NCBI GenBank assembly: GCA_030268105.1
Contig: BSDZ01000078.1
Coordinates: 3,585,001-3,649,000 of the forward strand
Direction of reading: 5' to 3'
Source of the DNA: Volvox africanus
Lineage: Eukaryota > Chlorophyta > Chlorophyceae > Chlamydomonadales > Volvocaceae
DNA: 64,000 nucleotides
Shown: positions 33,402 to 57,500 of the stretch, in pieces
Layout: each line of letters starts with the position of its first letter
Position numbering within the stretch: position 1 is the first letter of the stretch
Position numbers and translations under genes: made by a program
Notes under the pieces: model-generated
Database searches by the model: none
Seen by the model: the letters and a program-made list of their open reading frames with translations, nothing else
Told to the model about the DNA's origin: nothing

Positions 33402-36400
33402 GGAAAGGGTGGCGCAGCGGTTGCGGCGGTCGCTATGAATCTCAGAGAAGCATCTCGTTGAACTGGCGCGCGGAGGGTCCAAGGCCCACAAGATGCGGAT
33501 CGGCAACTGCAGGACAGGCCGGATTAAAAGTGCTTAGCAGCAAGACAGCAATCAGCAGCGGTGCCGTCACCGGGCTGAGACTACAACGACGATCGGGATG
33601 GGGATGCAGTCCTGCACAGCCACCATTGTGTTACAGCTATCAATGCCTGCTGCACGGCAGGCATGTAGCCACCCACACAACTATCCAGGTAGGACAGATA
33701 AATGCCAACTATTATCCGTACGTGCGTCTGAAGCAGGGCTCCTGCAGGGCTCCTGCGTAATATGGTGGACGGTGGATCCATGGGTCATGAGCCTCGCTTC
33801 CTGCGGAACAGTTCGCCAATTTTCACGGGAGCATGGGCTGCACCGGCCAAATAGCTTTGGCGGCCGTTTACTCCGGCCCGTACAAGTTATTCCTTGCGTG
33901 TCCGGGGATGCCTTAGGTGGGGCGGCAGCAGGGACTTTGGTTGGCTGGGCCCGATGTTGTGTGCTGCTGCTCAGGCCAGATGATGGCTAGTCCTAACTTT
34001 GGGGCGGGACATGTGAGCCTCGAGACAGGTGATGCAATCAACGGGGAATCGAGAGATGACCATGATGGTCGGATATCGTAAGGCCCTCCCGTATCGTGTT
34101 TCGCTAATTAGTTTAGTACGCATCACATACGGCAAATTATCGTATTGCACTTACCGGCGACGGCTACGGCCACCACCGGGCCTTCTGCGCGGAGGTTCTC
34201 TGCGCCAGGTAGGCGAGCGAGGCCCGTTCGGGCTAGCGCAGTACTTTCCGGGAGAGAGGGATACTATGTAGTACATAAGCTTAATTCACTAGCTTTCAGT
34301 TCGTGCACTGCTGAAAAAGGTAGCTGTGATGTGTGCTAGTTCCTGTCTTGATTATGGCGATGGTGAATTGCATCACGCTAAAGTTCAACGTCGTTGTGAC
34401 GGACAGGTGCCACCTCGCCCACATGCTTCCAAGTACGCATTAGCTATTGGGTATGTCATGACTAAAACGTTGCTTTGCTCTGCAGCGAGGATCAGACGTT
34501 CATTCAGTGCGTTGCCCTTTGATATTCTCGCAAAGTTGCCTTGCAGCGTTGGAGTTGTGTGCGGGGGATAATCCTTATTGTAGTTGTTATAATTGTAAGA
34601 AAGCACCTTTGATCCAGGAAGGGACGCCTGCGCAGGGAACGCAAGGGGCCTTGAAACCGTTATAGCTCCTGTCATCAGCCCGTCCATATATGCATCGAAA
34701 ATGGTGGACTAAAGCAGCCAAGGTGCAATGTCGGTATCCTGGTGCACGTTTCCACAGCCTTGATGGGTAATGACTTAATGGTTATGTGTGATTTCTTTTT
34801 TATCAATACGATACACTTCTTTATACATTACATATGCGTGTGCAGCCCTCCGGTTAAAGATCTGCTTCAGCTGCTCCAGCAACAATTTCGTACTTGCATC
34901 AAAACATGGATTTTGGATGCCCACACCGTTGCCAATGCTCGGGCACGGGCTTTGAGGGTCTACCATGGCAGAGCAAAATTGGTTAATGCTCCGATCGCGC
35001 ATGCCCCTATGATATATGTCCAATGGGTCTATAGTCATAAATCCTGATAGCTGCAAGACAGGTATGCACTTAAAAAGCCTTACTTGCCCTTTTCCGTATT
35101 GGACGTACCGTTTGCCATGACCTTTTTTGCAGCCAGTTCCACGCTCAGGGAGTGGACTTGGGATTCTGGTCGAAGTCGGCAGTAGTACGGAGCACGGTGC
35201 ACAGTGATTTGTGATTACTAATATATTTATCAGAAATAAATGAAGGTAAGTGGCGCAACGCAGTTGGCTGTACATAGAGCGCATGTTCAGTCCCTAAGGT
35301 GAGACTCAAGCAAGGGCCCAATTTTGCGAGGGGCAGCCGCGACGGTGACCCTATTGCACGGGACTACTGACCTCTCAGCGTTTATAAGAAGTAGCGATGA
35401 TAAATAATATAATAAATTTTAGTTATTTATGTAGTTATTAAGGATACCATGCTGCTGGGAATTAACATAACAGGCAGGATACTGGTCCGGCGCCCGAAAC
35501 GAATTTCGCGGGCAAGGGACTTGTTACAGCATTTGTGAAAATAGCGATTTACATTTACAGCAAAATGCTACGATAAAGACGTTTCCTCACTCTCCATAGT
35601 TACGGACAGAATTTGCGACAATCGAAAAATCGATGCGGAAAACTCGTACCCTGTACTTATACAAGCTGATCATCACTGAAATTTCCGTTTCATGAAATTC
35701 CGACGGTCATACGACCTTTTGGCATACGTCTTAGTTGCCCTTTCAGACATGCATTCGTAACTCAGCTCACCCGCTTACAGGGCATTTTCCCCACCATATT
35801 GTATTAATCCCCTTGTACATTACCAAATTGCTTTTAATATACGATGTATAATGGTGTTTGATCACTTCACGCATGTCGTTGGCTCGTTTGACAAAGGACC
35901 TCATCACCTATCCGCCTTGTAGCTTCGGCTTTCGCCGGATTTTCTATTGTGAATGTAGAAGTGTCGCACCCATTACATGTATTGCCTTAATCACACATTG
36001 TTCCATTTACCGCACCTTTCATGCACCTATTAGACTGACTCGCTTCAGTCAAGGAGTCCGGAAATGCTTGGTGTTCCCACGACGTCACCCCATCCAATCA
36101 TCTTTTTGCGCCTGCGGATACATTAACCCATTTGATGCAGTACCTTTGGAGCGCTATGGCGATAGTCCGTCCCTTTTAACGGAGGCGAGTAAAGGGATCT
36201 TCTGAGGTCAAGCACTTAAACGGGGATGGGTCCACAGGCAGGCCCCTTGGGCGAGCCGTCACAGCACAAGGGCACCACTTCCGGGCGGTTTGAGAACCAC
36301 TGGTCATCGCTCTTGCTTCAACAGGGCTCGCAACTCTCAGTGGAATTATTTGTGGGATATTAGGGGTTTTTGTGGAGCAGACAATTAAAGCATGCATAAG

Positions 36401-38314
36401 GTCAGCCCGGCACACAGGTGGTCTAGGTGTATGCCAACTTCGCTTGCACATGACGGTTGTGCCAAAGGGGTTCCATGAGAGGCTGTAACATGTGTAGGGA
36501 TTGCATGGTCCTCTATTGTGGAGCGCCAACGCATCTGGCAAGCCAGTCGGCCATCGAGGACTTTCGATATAGTCATGATGGATTAAATGCTCGACACATT
36601 ATTTGTTCACTCCATAGGATTCATTTGTTACATCATGCAAGACCTACGTGAACACTTCACACCGGCTAGTATCCAGACTGGCCCAGGCGGAACATGCTTT
36701 CAACCGATTCCGAGATGAAACCTCGTCTTAATCCAACCTACCTTCCCCGCAGGAGCCCTGCATAGCTGATTCCGACGCCTGGCTTGAAACGTTGGCTAGC
36801 TGAGAGCCGGAACTCCTGCGCGCGTCACTCCATTTCTATTTCTCCGGTAATAATGAATTCTGTGCAGTGGAAAGGCTTATGTGCCTGGGCCCCACGTTTT
36901 CTTGCTGGATGGCATGCCGCCAGCCGTGGGATCCTCATCGCTGAGCGGGGTCACCTGCAGGGCCGTGTGGCATGCCCGTTAATCCATGTCATCGTGTTGG
37001 ATGATTTCGGCGTGCACAGCCAATAGGAATGATGAGGCCGTCAGGTCCGCTTAACAATAGTGGTTTGAATTCATGTTCTGTACACCAACAGGGCATGCCT
37101 AGCAAGGCAATGCCGCAAAGCTGCCATATTACAAGACGCTGGCAAGGGTGCCCCAGGCTATATGGGCATTACCCAGGCATGGCGACCGCCGTATGGCGGT
37201 TCTGGTGCAGGTCATAGTAAGCCGATTGGGACTTGTGGTGTGAGTGGCCCACTTGCTGCTGCCACCAGCTAAAACGCAAAATGCCACAGGATCAATTATT
37301 ACGTCACTTCCCTTCCATCAAGCATGATAATCCATATTATAACCCTTAGGAGTCCCATCAACCTATATCAGTCGATCTGTCCTTGTGTGCTTACACGACT
37401 CGTTTTTTCAGCATTTGAAACCTGCAATTGGATAAATGGCTGATGGCGATATTATGTGACGTGGAATGTAGGAAAAGATGGATGGGAGAGGAAGGAGATG
37501 GAAGAGGATGAAGCACCCGACGAACTGGTTTTGTGACCCTGCTAGTACGCCCCTTGACTGTACTCCTTAGGGCCTTTGGCCCCCTCCTCAAAGCGATCAG
37601 TACTGTCAGTGTCGCTTTCACCCCTAGTTCAATATGTGTTCCTCTTTGACATTGCTTTCAATTACAACGCGTTGGGAGTCCCCTCAACAAACAAACCGTG
37701 CTTCCATGCTCCTCCTTGCCCTGTCACTGATATCCGCGGCTCTTTACAAGCCTCAGCCTCTTATGGTAATTGTTCCTCCCGATCTATTGTCGCCTCCAAC
37801 CTGAAAGAGTTCAGAGTGCAGCCGGTGGCGGATACAGACCTGCCCGAGGTCACTGTCAGGACCCTGCATTTTTTCCACTCCATACCTCCACATGTAAACT
37901 CCGGGTTAACGAGGTTGTTGCTCTCCGAAATCTGCGCAACTGGCTGCATACTTCGGCGGTAGCCGCATACTTCGATGACCATCCAGCCAGCCCCTTGTCG
38001 CGTTGAGACTTCCTCTATACTACTCACCTCCTCCAATTGTCATCTCCACTAGCATACCTAATCACCTTGACGGATCGAAGCCGCCCTGCCTTCCTGACGG
38101 CAAGGTACCTGCCAGGTATCCGCCACCGCTTACAGCAGCACGTCACTCCTACTGGTCAGCTAGTCCTGCGAGACTGTTCATACAGCCAGACCTCTTGCTT
38201 TTTCGCACTTTCTTAGTCCACATAAATTGGTACCGCATTCCCATCCCCCAACGAATTGGACAAACCAGTCCAGCCATCGGCTCCCAGGGCCTTGCCCTGC
38301 CCCACCCGCCGGTA
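33402..38314. other. 4.9-kb intergenic region, no supported gene
   Basis: This is the longest stretch without a convincing gene. Open frames on both strands are short, overlap and lack domain signals. The centre (about 34750-35850) is AT-rich, with a run around 35395-35440 almost devoid of G and C. The left end should hold the 3' UTR of the RRM gene and the right end that of the UBP12 gene on the opposite strand, so the two genes converge here. Confidence 0.5.
38130..38134 (-). terminator. TGTAA polyadenylation-signal candidate for UBP12
   Basis: TTACA on the plus strand reads TGTAA on the gene's strand, 181 bases past the UBP12 stop codon. This fits the chlorophyte poly(A) signal, but one pentamer is weak evidence. 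Confidence 0.3.
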
Positions 38315-49031
<10,717 letters not shown>

Positions 49032-50380
49032 GCCTTTATCAACCCGCTTCTGTCAGTGGATGTCCCAACCCGGTATGTTCTGCACTTGCCTCCCCTCAAA
49101 ACGGCGCATGAATTACTAACAATTTTTGTTCACAGAACTACCTACATCAGAGTAGGGATTCCACTTCAGTGCGCGGTCGGCACCAAGGAAGCTTCGTACA
49201 CTGGGTCCAGTATACGGCATGGTCTGCCAGCAGCCAAAGGAGCGTCCCGATCCAGAATGCTACCCCAGACTCCCAGATAATAGGTCTAGGACCAGCTTGA
49301 CAAAATATAAAGCTGTGCCGATGTGTGGGCCCCTGACGCCCCTACACCCTTCTACCTAACACCTAGTGTCTAAGGTGGCAAATTAGGTACCAAGCAGTGA
49401 CGTAACTTGCATAACTCCGAAACCTGGAGGACCCCATAGTATATGTATACATAGATATGGACAGGCACAAGTGGTATATGGCACAGATAAAACGAGGAGC
49501 ATAGGCACCGTATGCCGTTACATTTTAAGTAGCGCCCTTTGCTCGTCACCAGAGAGTGGAAATGCGCATAAGTGGTATTGGGTGACATACAAAGTTTGTC
49601 TGCCATTTCCTGTCGTCTTGGTCTGACATGAGCATGTAAATCACCGTCAGTAATGCCTCAGTCCCATTCAAACGAACAAGAACCAACACTGCCCCAATCC
49701 GATTGCCCTAATGAAAACAAGATCAACTGAAGCCGCCATGTCCGTACGCTCTAAGAGGACGAGATTGGCATGAAAAGGCGCCCTTTGAACTCAAGTTATG
49801 TCGTGTATGATCTTGGTTTTCGTTGGCTAAGGCGTCGCTTTGCCCATGGACAATCACCACTAAGCATAAGCTGCGCTGCACCCTGCAACGCGCAAATTCA
49901 CTACGCAAATGTATCAAACCCAACACACCAAAGCAGCATCTCTGGGTGCGATTTGTCAGGAGCGGTGGCAAAAAAAGGAAATGGTATTAGCAACGTCAAG
50001 CATCTCGTATAAGACATACAACTTGATGCAACGAAGGGGCAAAGGACGCCATCTTTGCGGCAAAGCGCAATAGGGGTCCCCAACGTGCTTCACCTAACTG
50101 ATAAGCCAAACAGCGGCAACAACTGAAAGGCGATGCTTCTAAGCCATAGTTAGACGCTTCGCGCATAAGTTCGGCCTTCGATCCAGTAAGCAGCAATGCC
50201 ATACCGCAGCCACCCAGCCATTAAGCCCATCCTTTGGCTGCCGGCAATAACCATCCCTAATTCGCATTATATACATGTCGTGGACATCTCCTTGCACGCG
50301 AAGTGCAAACTTTCAGCTGTAACCAGTTAAGCTCGCCGATGCCAGCTTTGTCTAATCTGGTATCCTCATATCCTCTTCCC
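49032..50380. other. Intergenic spacer between FRA10AC1 and UBP12
   Basis: About 1.3 kb between two minus-strand genes. It should hold the FRA10AC1 3' UTR on the right and the UBP12 promoter and 5' UTR on the left. No coding exon is supported. Confidence 0.5.
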
Positions 50381-52045
50381 TCACAAAAAGAGACCCTCGA
50401 AATACCCGTCCATCTCTGCAGCGCTAACTGTCTCTTGCACTGGTTTCGACTCTCTTTCACCTATGTCCGCTGGCAGCGTGATCACCGCCGGTGCTGGCTG
50501 CGTCCTTTCTGTCGACATCCCTGCACCCGCCCCGCTCCCATAGGTTTCTCCCCGACCACATTCATTGGCAGGTCCCCCCGCCACAGCAGCAGCAGGTGGC
50601 GGCAGCGGCGCGACATCGCCTGCTGCCTGTTCCAAGTCCACCGAACCAATGCCCTCCATTCTTACTGCAGCTGGACCAGCTTCACTCCCGCGCTGTACGT
50701 ATCGATGTACGTATTCAAGCGCTTCCTGCACCAGCGGATCCCTTGACTCCTGCTCTTCAAGCTCTTGCTCACGCTTCCGCTTTCGTGCTGCACCTGTGTC
50801 CGACGCCTTCTGTAGCTGCTTCTCCTTCCGATAGTTAAGCTTGAAGGCGCAGCTGGGGCACACCCGGAGCTTCACGAGCGCCTGATTGCGCTCGCCAGCT
50901 TCCTGCGGACGTTTAGCGGACGGCCAACCTTCTACGTTGGGTATGAGTTTACAATTTCCAAGTACACAAAGCTCCCCTCCCAGGAATATGGAACAAGAAT
51001 AATAAAATCAAGGCAAGAACGACATGCACGCATGCATCAGACTGAGTCTGCGCAATATCTGTTGCTGGGGTCTAATATAAAAGGACCTGCTATGCGACGG
51101 TGTGCCATACCAACATCACCCATGTGCTAAGCACGCCAACGAAGCACGTAATTTCGCCGCCATAGTGCCTAGATGCTCAGCTTAACTTTATGTATCCGAT
51201 ATTCCGAGACATTTCTATGGCACGGACCTGGTAGGCAAAGTTGACCTCGTAACTGCAGAGGCCATCTACTGCTTCGCAACTTTTGGCGCCGCATACAAAC
51301 TGTCCCTTTCCTGATACGACCTCCTTCTGCGTTCTCCACCGCATACCCAGCTTGCTCTGCTTGTAGAATGACAGATCTACGATGGCATACTCCTGCACGT
51401 TATTCCATGGCACAAGAAAAGTGATTGAACATTAACATGTCCTGCGGTATCTGGTCAGTACAGTTGAGGGCGTACATTGGTGCGTAAAAGACATGGTAGT
51501 CGAGCTGCAGCAAACGCTCGTGCCGGGTTTCCTAGCATCAGGTTAGTAAATTGGGGCATACAAGGGCACGAGATTGGGGAAGTCCAAACACTTTCCGTCA
51601 TTACATATCAGCCAGGGTTAATTTGCCGTACAAACGACATAGATCGTGTCCAATAAATGGCATACCCTCACCCGCCGTGGATGGCTTAGTCAGTCCAGCA
51701 AAAACTTAGGCATGGCATGCATTTCACAAATTTTGGCCCGTGTACCTTAAACAGGCGATCATAGTAGCGCTTTGCAAGGCGTGCCTCCCAGCTGTTATCA
51801 TCGTTGTCTGCATCGCTACGTATAAAGCGATGATGCTCCCTCAGAGCGTCAGCGTCCGTTCGGATGGGACCAGATTCTTTCTTCCCAAACAAATCATCAC
51901 TTCCTCGGGCGTAGTAAGTTAAGTAATCATTCACAAGCTTCTTGTGCCTCTCAACTGCTGTCATACCCATGAAATTGCTCTGATAATATTGTGAACTCTG
52001 AACACGGCCAAACGCTGCTCTGCGCAAGTCGCCTAACTGTGCCAT
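50381..52045 (-). CDS. FRA10AC1: FRA10AC1 homologue
   Basis: Conserved nuclear protein family. In mammals and plants it is associated with the spliceosome; its exact biochemical role is not settled. Three phase-0 exons, 52045-51746, 51392-51228 and 50902-50381, encode 328 aa. The conserved core is clear: ERHKKLVNDYLTYYARGSDD, LREHHRFIRSDADNDDNSWE, RLAKRYYDRLFKEYAIVDLS, KLGMRWRTQKEVVSGKGQFV, CGAKSCEAVDGLCSYEVNFA and the last-exon EAGERNQALVKLRVCPSCAF. The cysteines Cys-x4-Cys and Cys-x2-Cys may bind zinc, judging by spacing. A charged KRKREQELEEQESRD stretch follows. The C-terminal 110 residues are a lineage-specific disordered tail ending MDGYFEGLFL. The start MAQLGDLRRAAF aligns with the plant start. 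Confidence 0.93.
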
Positions 52046-54569
52046 GGCTTTGCTCGTCCTGTAAGATTTTTGACGCCGTCGACTGCTGCTGACCTTTATT
52101 CCCCGTGGACATTACCGGCCAGATGAGCACACTAGCTTGCCGTCGTTAATACCGAACCTATTGTTGAACATCGGTCCGAACAGTTCCAACACCTGTAACC
52201 TAGAAAACAATAAACTGTCTTACCAAAAATTGGATGTGATGTCTCTACCGGTGACAGGATCGAGGCTATGGAGCCAACAGGGCAGAGAGCTGGTAATTAG
52301 GCGGTTTTCCGAACAATGTTCTCGATTAAGCCGTTCGGGCATTAATTACAATAGACCTAATTGATATTTATGACGTTCAGCCTGGACGCTTAGTCTCTCT
52401 TCAAGATAAAAAGTTTCGTTCCGCCCATCTTGCCCATCTCGTCCCGCTGTGTGCTTAGGTCCAACCAGCGCCCAGGACCACCTATTCCACGATGCACCGA
52501 CAACAACCAAGTCCTGTCATTTAACATCACGTTAAAAACTAAAAACTGTGGCTTGTATGTTTCCGTAGCTCCCGGTGCGTGACTTGCAGGAAATTTTTCG
52601 GCCAATCCAGTTCCATGCTCCCATCAAGTTGTTCCCACACCACCTCTCGCCATAATGTGCTATAATAAAGCAATTCGGAAAGCTCTGCACTGAAAAACGA
52701 ACAACGTATTCGAACTAGGTGCCTTCTTTGCAGAGTGCTCCTTTTTGTAAGATATCCTTACACAAGAAACTTTCTATTGATCACGATTAACAGAACTTAT
52801 CATTCTAAAAATCTAAAAATTCTGTTGTATGTTACAAAATGGTTAAATTTGACCTACTAGCGCAGTATTAGGCATTAGAAGTTGTTAGCCTGCCAACGGG
52901 AGGATAACAAATTCCAGAGCAGGAACTGCAACGAAAAGCCGTACGGGACGAACATGGGACGAGCTACAGCGGAAGTTTAATCTCGGGCTTGCAGAAACAG
53001 GGCTATTAGTTTCTGTAGCATTTGTCATCACCGCAGAAATTCTATGTCTGGAAGTCATATATCATCTGTTTCTACCATCAGACCAGGCTGAAAACAGAAC
53101 AGAAACCAAATTCCGCCCTAGCTGAAAGCAATCAGATGAACATGAACTGATTTCCTACATATGTAAGCACAATACTTACTCGAATAAATAAAACCCTAAG
53201 TAATTTATGTAATATGGTGGCAAGGATTACAACGGGCTGGGGCAGAGTTACAGCTGTACAGCAAGCGAAAATTCCCTCCTGTTCTCACTCGATCCTTCAC
53301 CATATCTGACGTTTTCAAATTTTTCAGAAAGACGCGCATAGTTTCGCCCCGAGAATAGACACCTACTAACCCTCAAATTAGATTAATGCTTTGTGCAGCT
53401 TCTCGCTTTAGTGACTTCCTGCCGAACGGAACCCATGACGCAGATACGACAAAGAACGGCCAACTAAAGGCCCAGCATCCACACCGATGACTCTATGTAT
53501 GTACGCAACACCATCGACGCACTGCCACATACCTCTTCTACTCTAGCACTACAACCATTAGTGACTCTCGTGTGGCAGAAAACCAGGATTTTCATCGTTA
53601 CACTCACAAATCTGATCAGTTTTATGGCGCTCTATTGCGGGGGGCAATCGCAATTAGAGCAGCTGATCATGAGGCCAGCTTCTATTGAATGGTGCTGGAT
53701 TGATAACTGATTTGCCTTCCTACGAAAAAACTAACTGAATAAATCGTTATACTTGGGTAACCAAACACGCGTCTAATGCTTTTGGTGCTGTACCCTAATC
53801 ACCACACAGAACACACTTTGCCAGCATGACGAGGGAGGTATCTCACCTAGAGAATCTCTCACCTTACACTACACCTACAAAATGCGACAATCCTTCAGCG
53901 GCCGCAAAATCTCAGGTTCACAAGCCGACATGGTGGAATGCTGAGACGCAAGCGTGGACTGATCGAGATCTGGGCATACGGGAGCGTTCCTGCATGGAGG
54001 CTTCATTTCTGTTCGTCCTCCTTTGTTGTCCCTTTCCTTTCCTTAAGGTCCATGACTCTTACTGCGTTTCTGGGTACGTCTGGGCCTTACAAGTCCACAC
54101 TCACCTGTTGTCAATGCACCACCTCTACCACAGAGCTACTCCCAAGAGCGCTCGCTATCATTCTACCTGCTATTGACAAACTGGCCTTCGTCGGCTTTTC
54201 GTGTGCAAGGCGACTTTCTTTTGCCGCACTGTTACTACTTATCCGGCAGGCCAGTTCCACCACCGCCAACCGCGAGCCACACATACAAACACGCCCAACC
54301 TTGAAGACGCCCGGTGTGCATCTTTCATTACACTTGAACCGTGCTTAATTCCAGCACCCTGTCCCTCGTAATGAAATTTGAAATCCTGCCTGATACATCT
54401 ATGTAGGGTCGTATTAATGTAATACGCCCGCGTGTCTTAATGCCTGGACTGAGCAATGTCACCCATGATTTACTGAGCAAATGGGCCGATGTCATAGAAC
54501 ATCAGTGAAATATCAAAGGGAGATGTCCCCTGAAGCAGATTCGCCGTCTCCACGTCCCACCCACCCTGC
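52046..54569. other. AT-richer intergenic region between GH47 and FRA10AC1
   Basis: About 2.5 kb with no supported gene and a visibly lower GC content than the coding regions, especially 52640-53420. It should contain the FRA10AC1 promoter on the left. On the right it holds the GH47 3' UTR, where TTACA at 54328-54332 (TGTAA on the gene strand) is a possible poly(A) signal 238 bases past the stop. Confidence 0.5.
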
Positions 54570-57500
54570 CTAAGTAATCGAACCATGCGCAAACTTGCCT
54601 ACTGCATCAGTTCCCTGCTTTCTGGCTTGGGCGTGAAATCTCGAGAGCACCTCACGAAGTCGAACATCAGTTTCGGTGCCCCAAATTGCCAACGGATGTG
54701 CCTCAGTGTTAAAGACGAACTCGTCCAATGGCACCTGTTCAAAGTGTCCGGGGTAATATGTAGGCATTAAGATGGCTAAATATAAGGCGGGTAAAAGGGC
54801 ACCTGACGACCTCTGGTACAGGAAGGATAAAGTGTGGATTTGCGAAGGGGTCTGACTTGACAAGGCCCAACAAAGTAAAGAATTCCCATATTTGGACGGA
54901 GCTCTATGTCATTAAACTCCTCGCCGCTCGCCGCCTAGTCCCAATCTATCCTGTTACCTCATCTGGGTCGTCTGAGAACAGCAAGTAAAAGTACTTCATC
55001 GTTTCCGCCATCCAGAACGACTCCATCTTGTTGCCGGCAGCAGGCGGCACGGTATCAACGTTGCTGAGAACCTGATACCCGCCTGTGCTCACGCGGCACC
55101 ACCGCTCGTATGCCCGGAACATATTCCAGCCCCATTCACGGTAGATCGGATCACCTAATGTATAGAAAACCCGGGCGGAGGTGTTGAGCATCGCAACGAG
55201 ATATGTAAATTGGCTGCCTCTTTGATGGCGTTATTTCTTTCAATTTAACTTTCAAGAAGCAAGTGATACGAAGCTTAATCAGATCGCAGTCATTGACCAC
55301 AAATACGAAGATCCTAATGCTATCATAAGCAGCAATTAGTTCAGCGCACGTGCCAGCATTCCATGAAATAGCTATGAACACGAACGCGAACGAGATGTAC
55401 GGATGGTCCAAAAGTCTTAAGGTACATGCAGCCGCTAGATGGGCGGGTTTCTAGGTCCCGGAACACAACTGCATGACAATGGAGCGATCCACGCGCGCAA
55501 TCCGTCTAAGGAGGCCAGGACGTACCTGTCGCACGCCACAGGTAAAATAGCGACTCAGCAACCTCGGGGCGCAGGAAATTTTCTCGGCTTCTTGGCTCAA
55601 ATCTGTACATGATCTTGCCCGTCGACTGCCCATCCTGGAGCAACCTGCGTCTCGTGTTACTGACAACCTGCTGCCCGGAACCCCCGGGGGCAGTGGTGCC
55701 CGTTAGGGATGCCGAGGACGTCGTCGTTCCGCCCTGCGACGGGTCAACCGTTTGCACGGTCGCTGGCGGCGGCAGTGGCGGCTTTTCCGGTGGTGGTGAC
55801 AAGTAGTGGGGCACCAGGGTTACTGAATCAAAAGCCACACCGCTGGCTGTCTGATGGTAGAGCTCGTAGCAGGCCTTCATGAGCTTGATGGCGACAGTCA
55901 GGTCATCATCCTCGTCCTGTGAATTTGCGGTGTTAATTCCGTACATGTGCCCTGTGTAACATCCAGCAGAAATACGCGATTATCGTGTCACGGGTGGTTG
56001 CGCTGGGCGCATGCTTCAAGACATAAGGAGCCTCTGCGACTATGTAAATAGAGAGGAGCACCATCGCGCACTTCCCAGATTCCGCCAGTTGGGGGGCAAT
56101 GCCAGCTTGGACGGTTGGCGTCCTGGCCTGCTCGCCCGGTCTGATTTTTGGGAAGCGGAAACGCACCTAAGGCCATAGTGCCAGGGAGGAAGCACGTCAG
56201 GTGCTCCAAAACATTCATCTTTATTTGCCCGTTCTCGTTTTCTGCCGCGATCCAGACGTCGCCGATGTCTTCGCCCATCCACAGCTGCGTTAGCATGTGC
56301 TTGCGCATGGCTTCGATGGCCTTCTTGAACATCTTCACACATAGCTGCACAGGGCCACAGGCGCGAACGCCGTACGAGCAAGCGACAAGAAGTGGAGATC
56401 TCTGTCAGGCCGAATTGTTGGTTTATTGGGCATGAAGAGCAGGGTCATATGCATGTAGGACATATGCACCCGATGTTGAGGCACAGGCGGAAGGCAAGGG
56501 AGCATATTGCATCGGGTCGCCATAGCAACACGGGAGCGGAAAAAGCTAAGGCATTCCCGCAGCAACGCCTCACCGTATCATTCCTGTTCAAAATCCACTG
56601 TTTTAGCATGTACTCGTAAGCGCTGTCCGCGGAAGCTCCAAACGTGTAATGGTTGCCGTGGCACGACAAGCTATCCCCGTTCAAGAAGGTGCAGTACAAG
56701 CCATCCATGTTATGCATGGTCGAAAGCTTAGACCACGAGATCATCGCGGTGTCACGGAACTCAGATCGCCCTGCATCAAAACAGCAAAATTTTCAAGGAG
56801 CGTAGATCACACAGTACGCAAAGCTGGCTTGTGCGTTGCTTGGAAATCTTAGGCCGGTATTCGAAGCTTTCTCACAAAAGACTGGCAAGCTCTTTAGGTA
56901 GCAATGTCCCGTGTAAAGGACAAAAATAACATGAATAAAGCTGTAATGGGGTCCCATTACCTTCGCCAATAGGAAGAAATAGCGTGCCCTCCTTGTTCCT
57001 TTGCCTTTAAGACGGGCTGGTCCTGACCGTGCGGCAATGCAAAAGTAAACCCACCTGAGATCTGTGACACGGCGCTAAACTCCATGGAAAGAGTCGCAAC
57101 CTCTGCGAGGCACGTGCTGCCGATAGCAACACGACCCCTCGCAGGCTCCATATCGCGCACATTGAAATGCGGCAGTGAGAGGCCCGTGGTGGTGTCGAAG
57201 GCCGGCAACAGCCTGCATGCGCATCAGGATTACGCAGGGTGATTTACGACCTAAAACGAAACTTACCGACCAAGATAAGTGCAATGGACGCACATGTAAA
57301 CAGGAACCCGCTTAGCCATTGCTGAGTATTACAAAGCTATTTTGCAGCTAGCTTCAAATGAGGCACGCCGACGTGCAGATGACAACGGAAGTGACATTCT
57401 GTATGTAAAGGCGGTCCACTCCCGTGTGAAGCGGGGACGCGGGTCCACTCCCGTGTGCTAAAACCTACCTCTCAGCAAACTCCACAGCCTTCATGAGGTA

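Noticed and set aside
37576..37962. 128-codon open frame, plus strand
   Set aside because: No family resemblance, competing frames on the other strand and no conserved composition. Not supported as a gene.
51473..51535. Possible extra FRA10AC1 exon (ETRHERLLQLDYHVFYAP) between exons 1 and 2
   Set aside because: Plant and animal FRA10AC1 read straight from RYYDxLFK to EYxIxDLS. Adding this piece would interrupt a conserved junction. It is intronic.
57413..57457. Two copies of GGTCCACTCCCGTGTG
   Set aside because: A short direct repeat within a GH47 intron, with only two copies. Probably slippage and too small to interpret.
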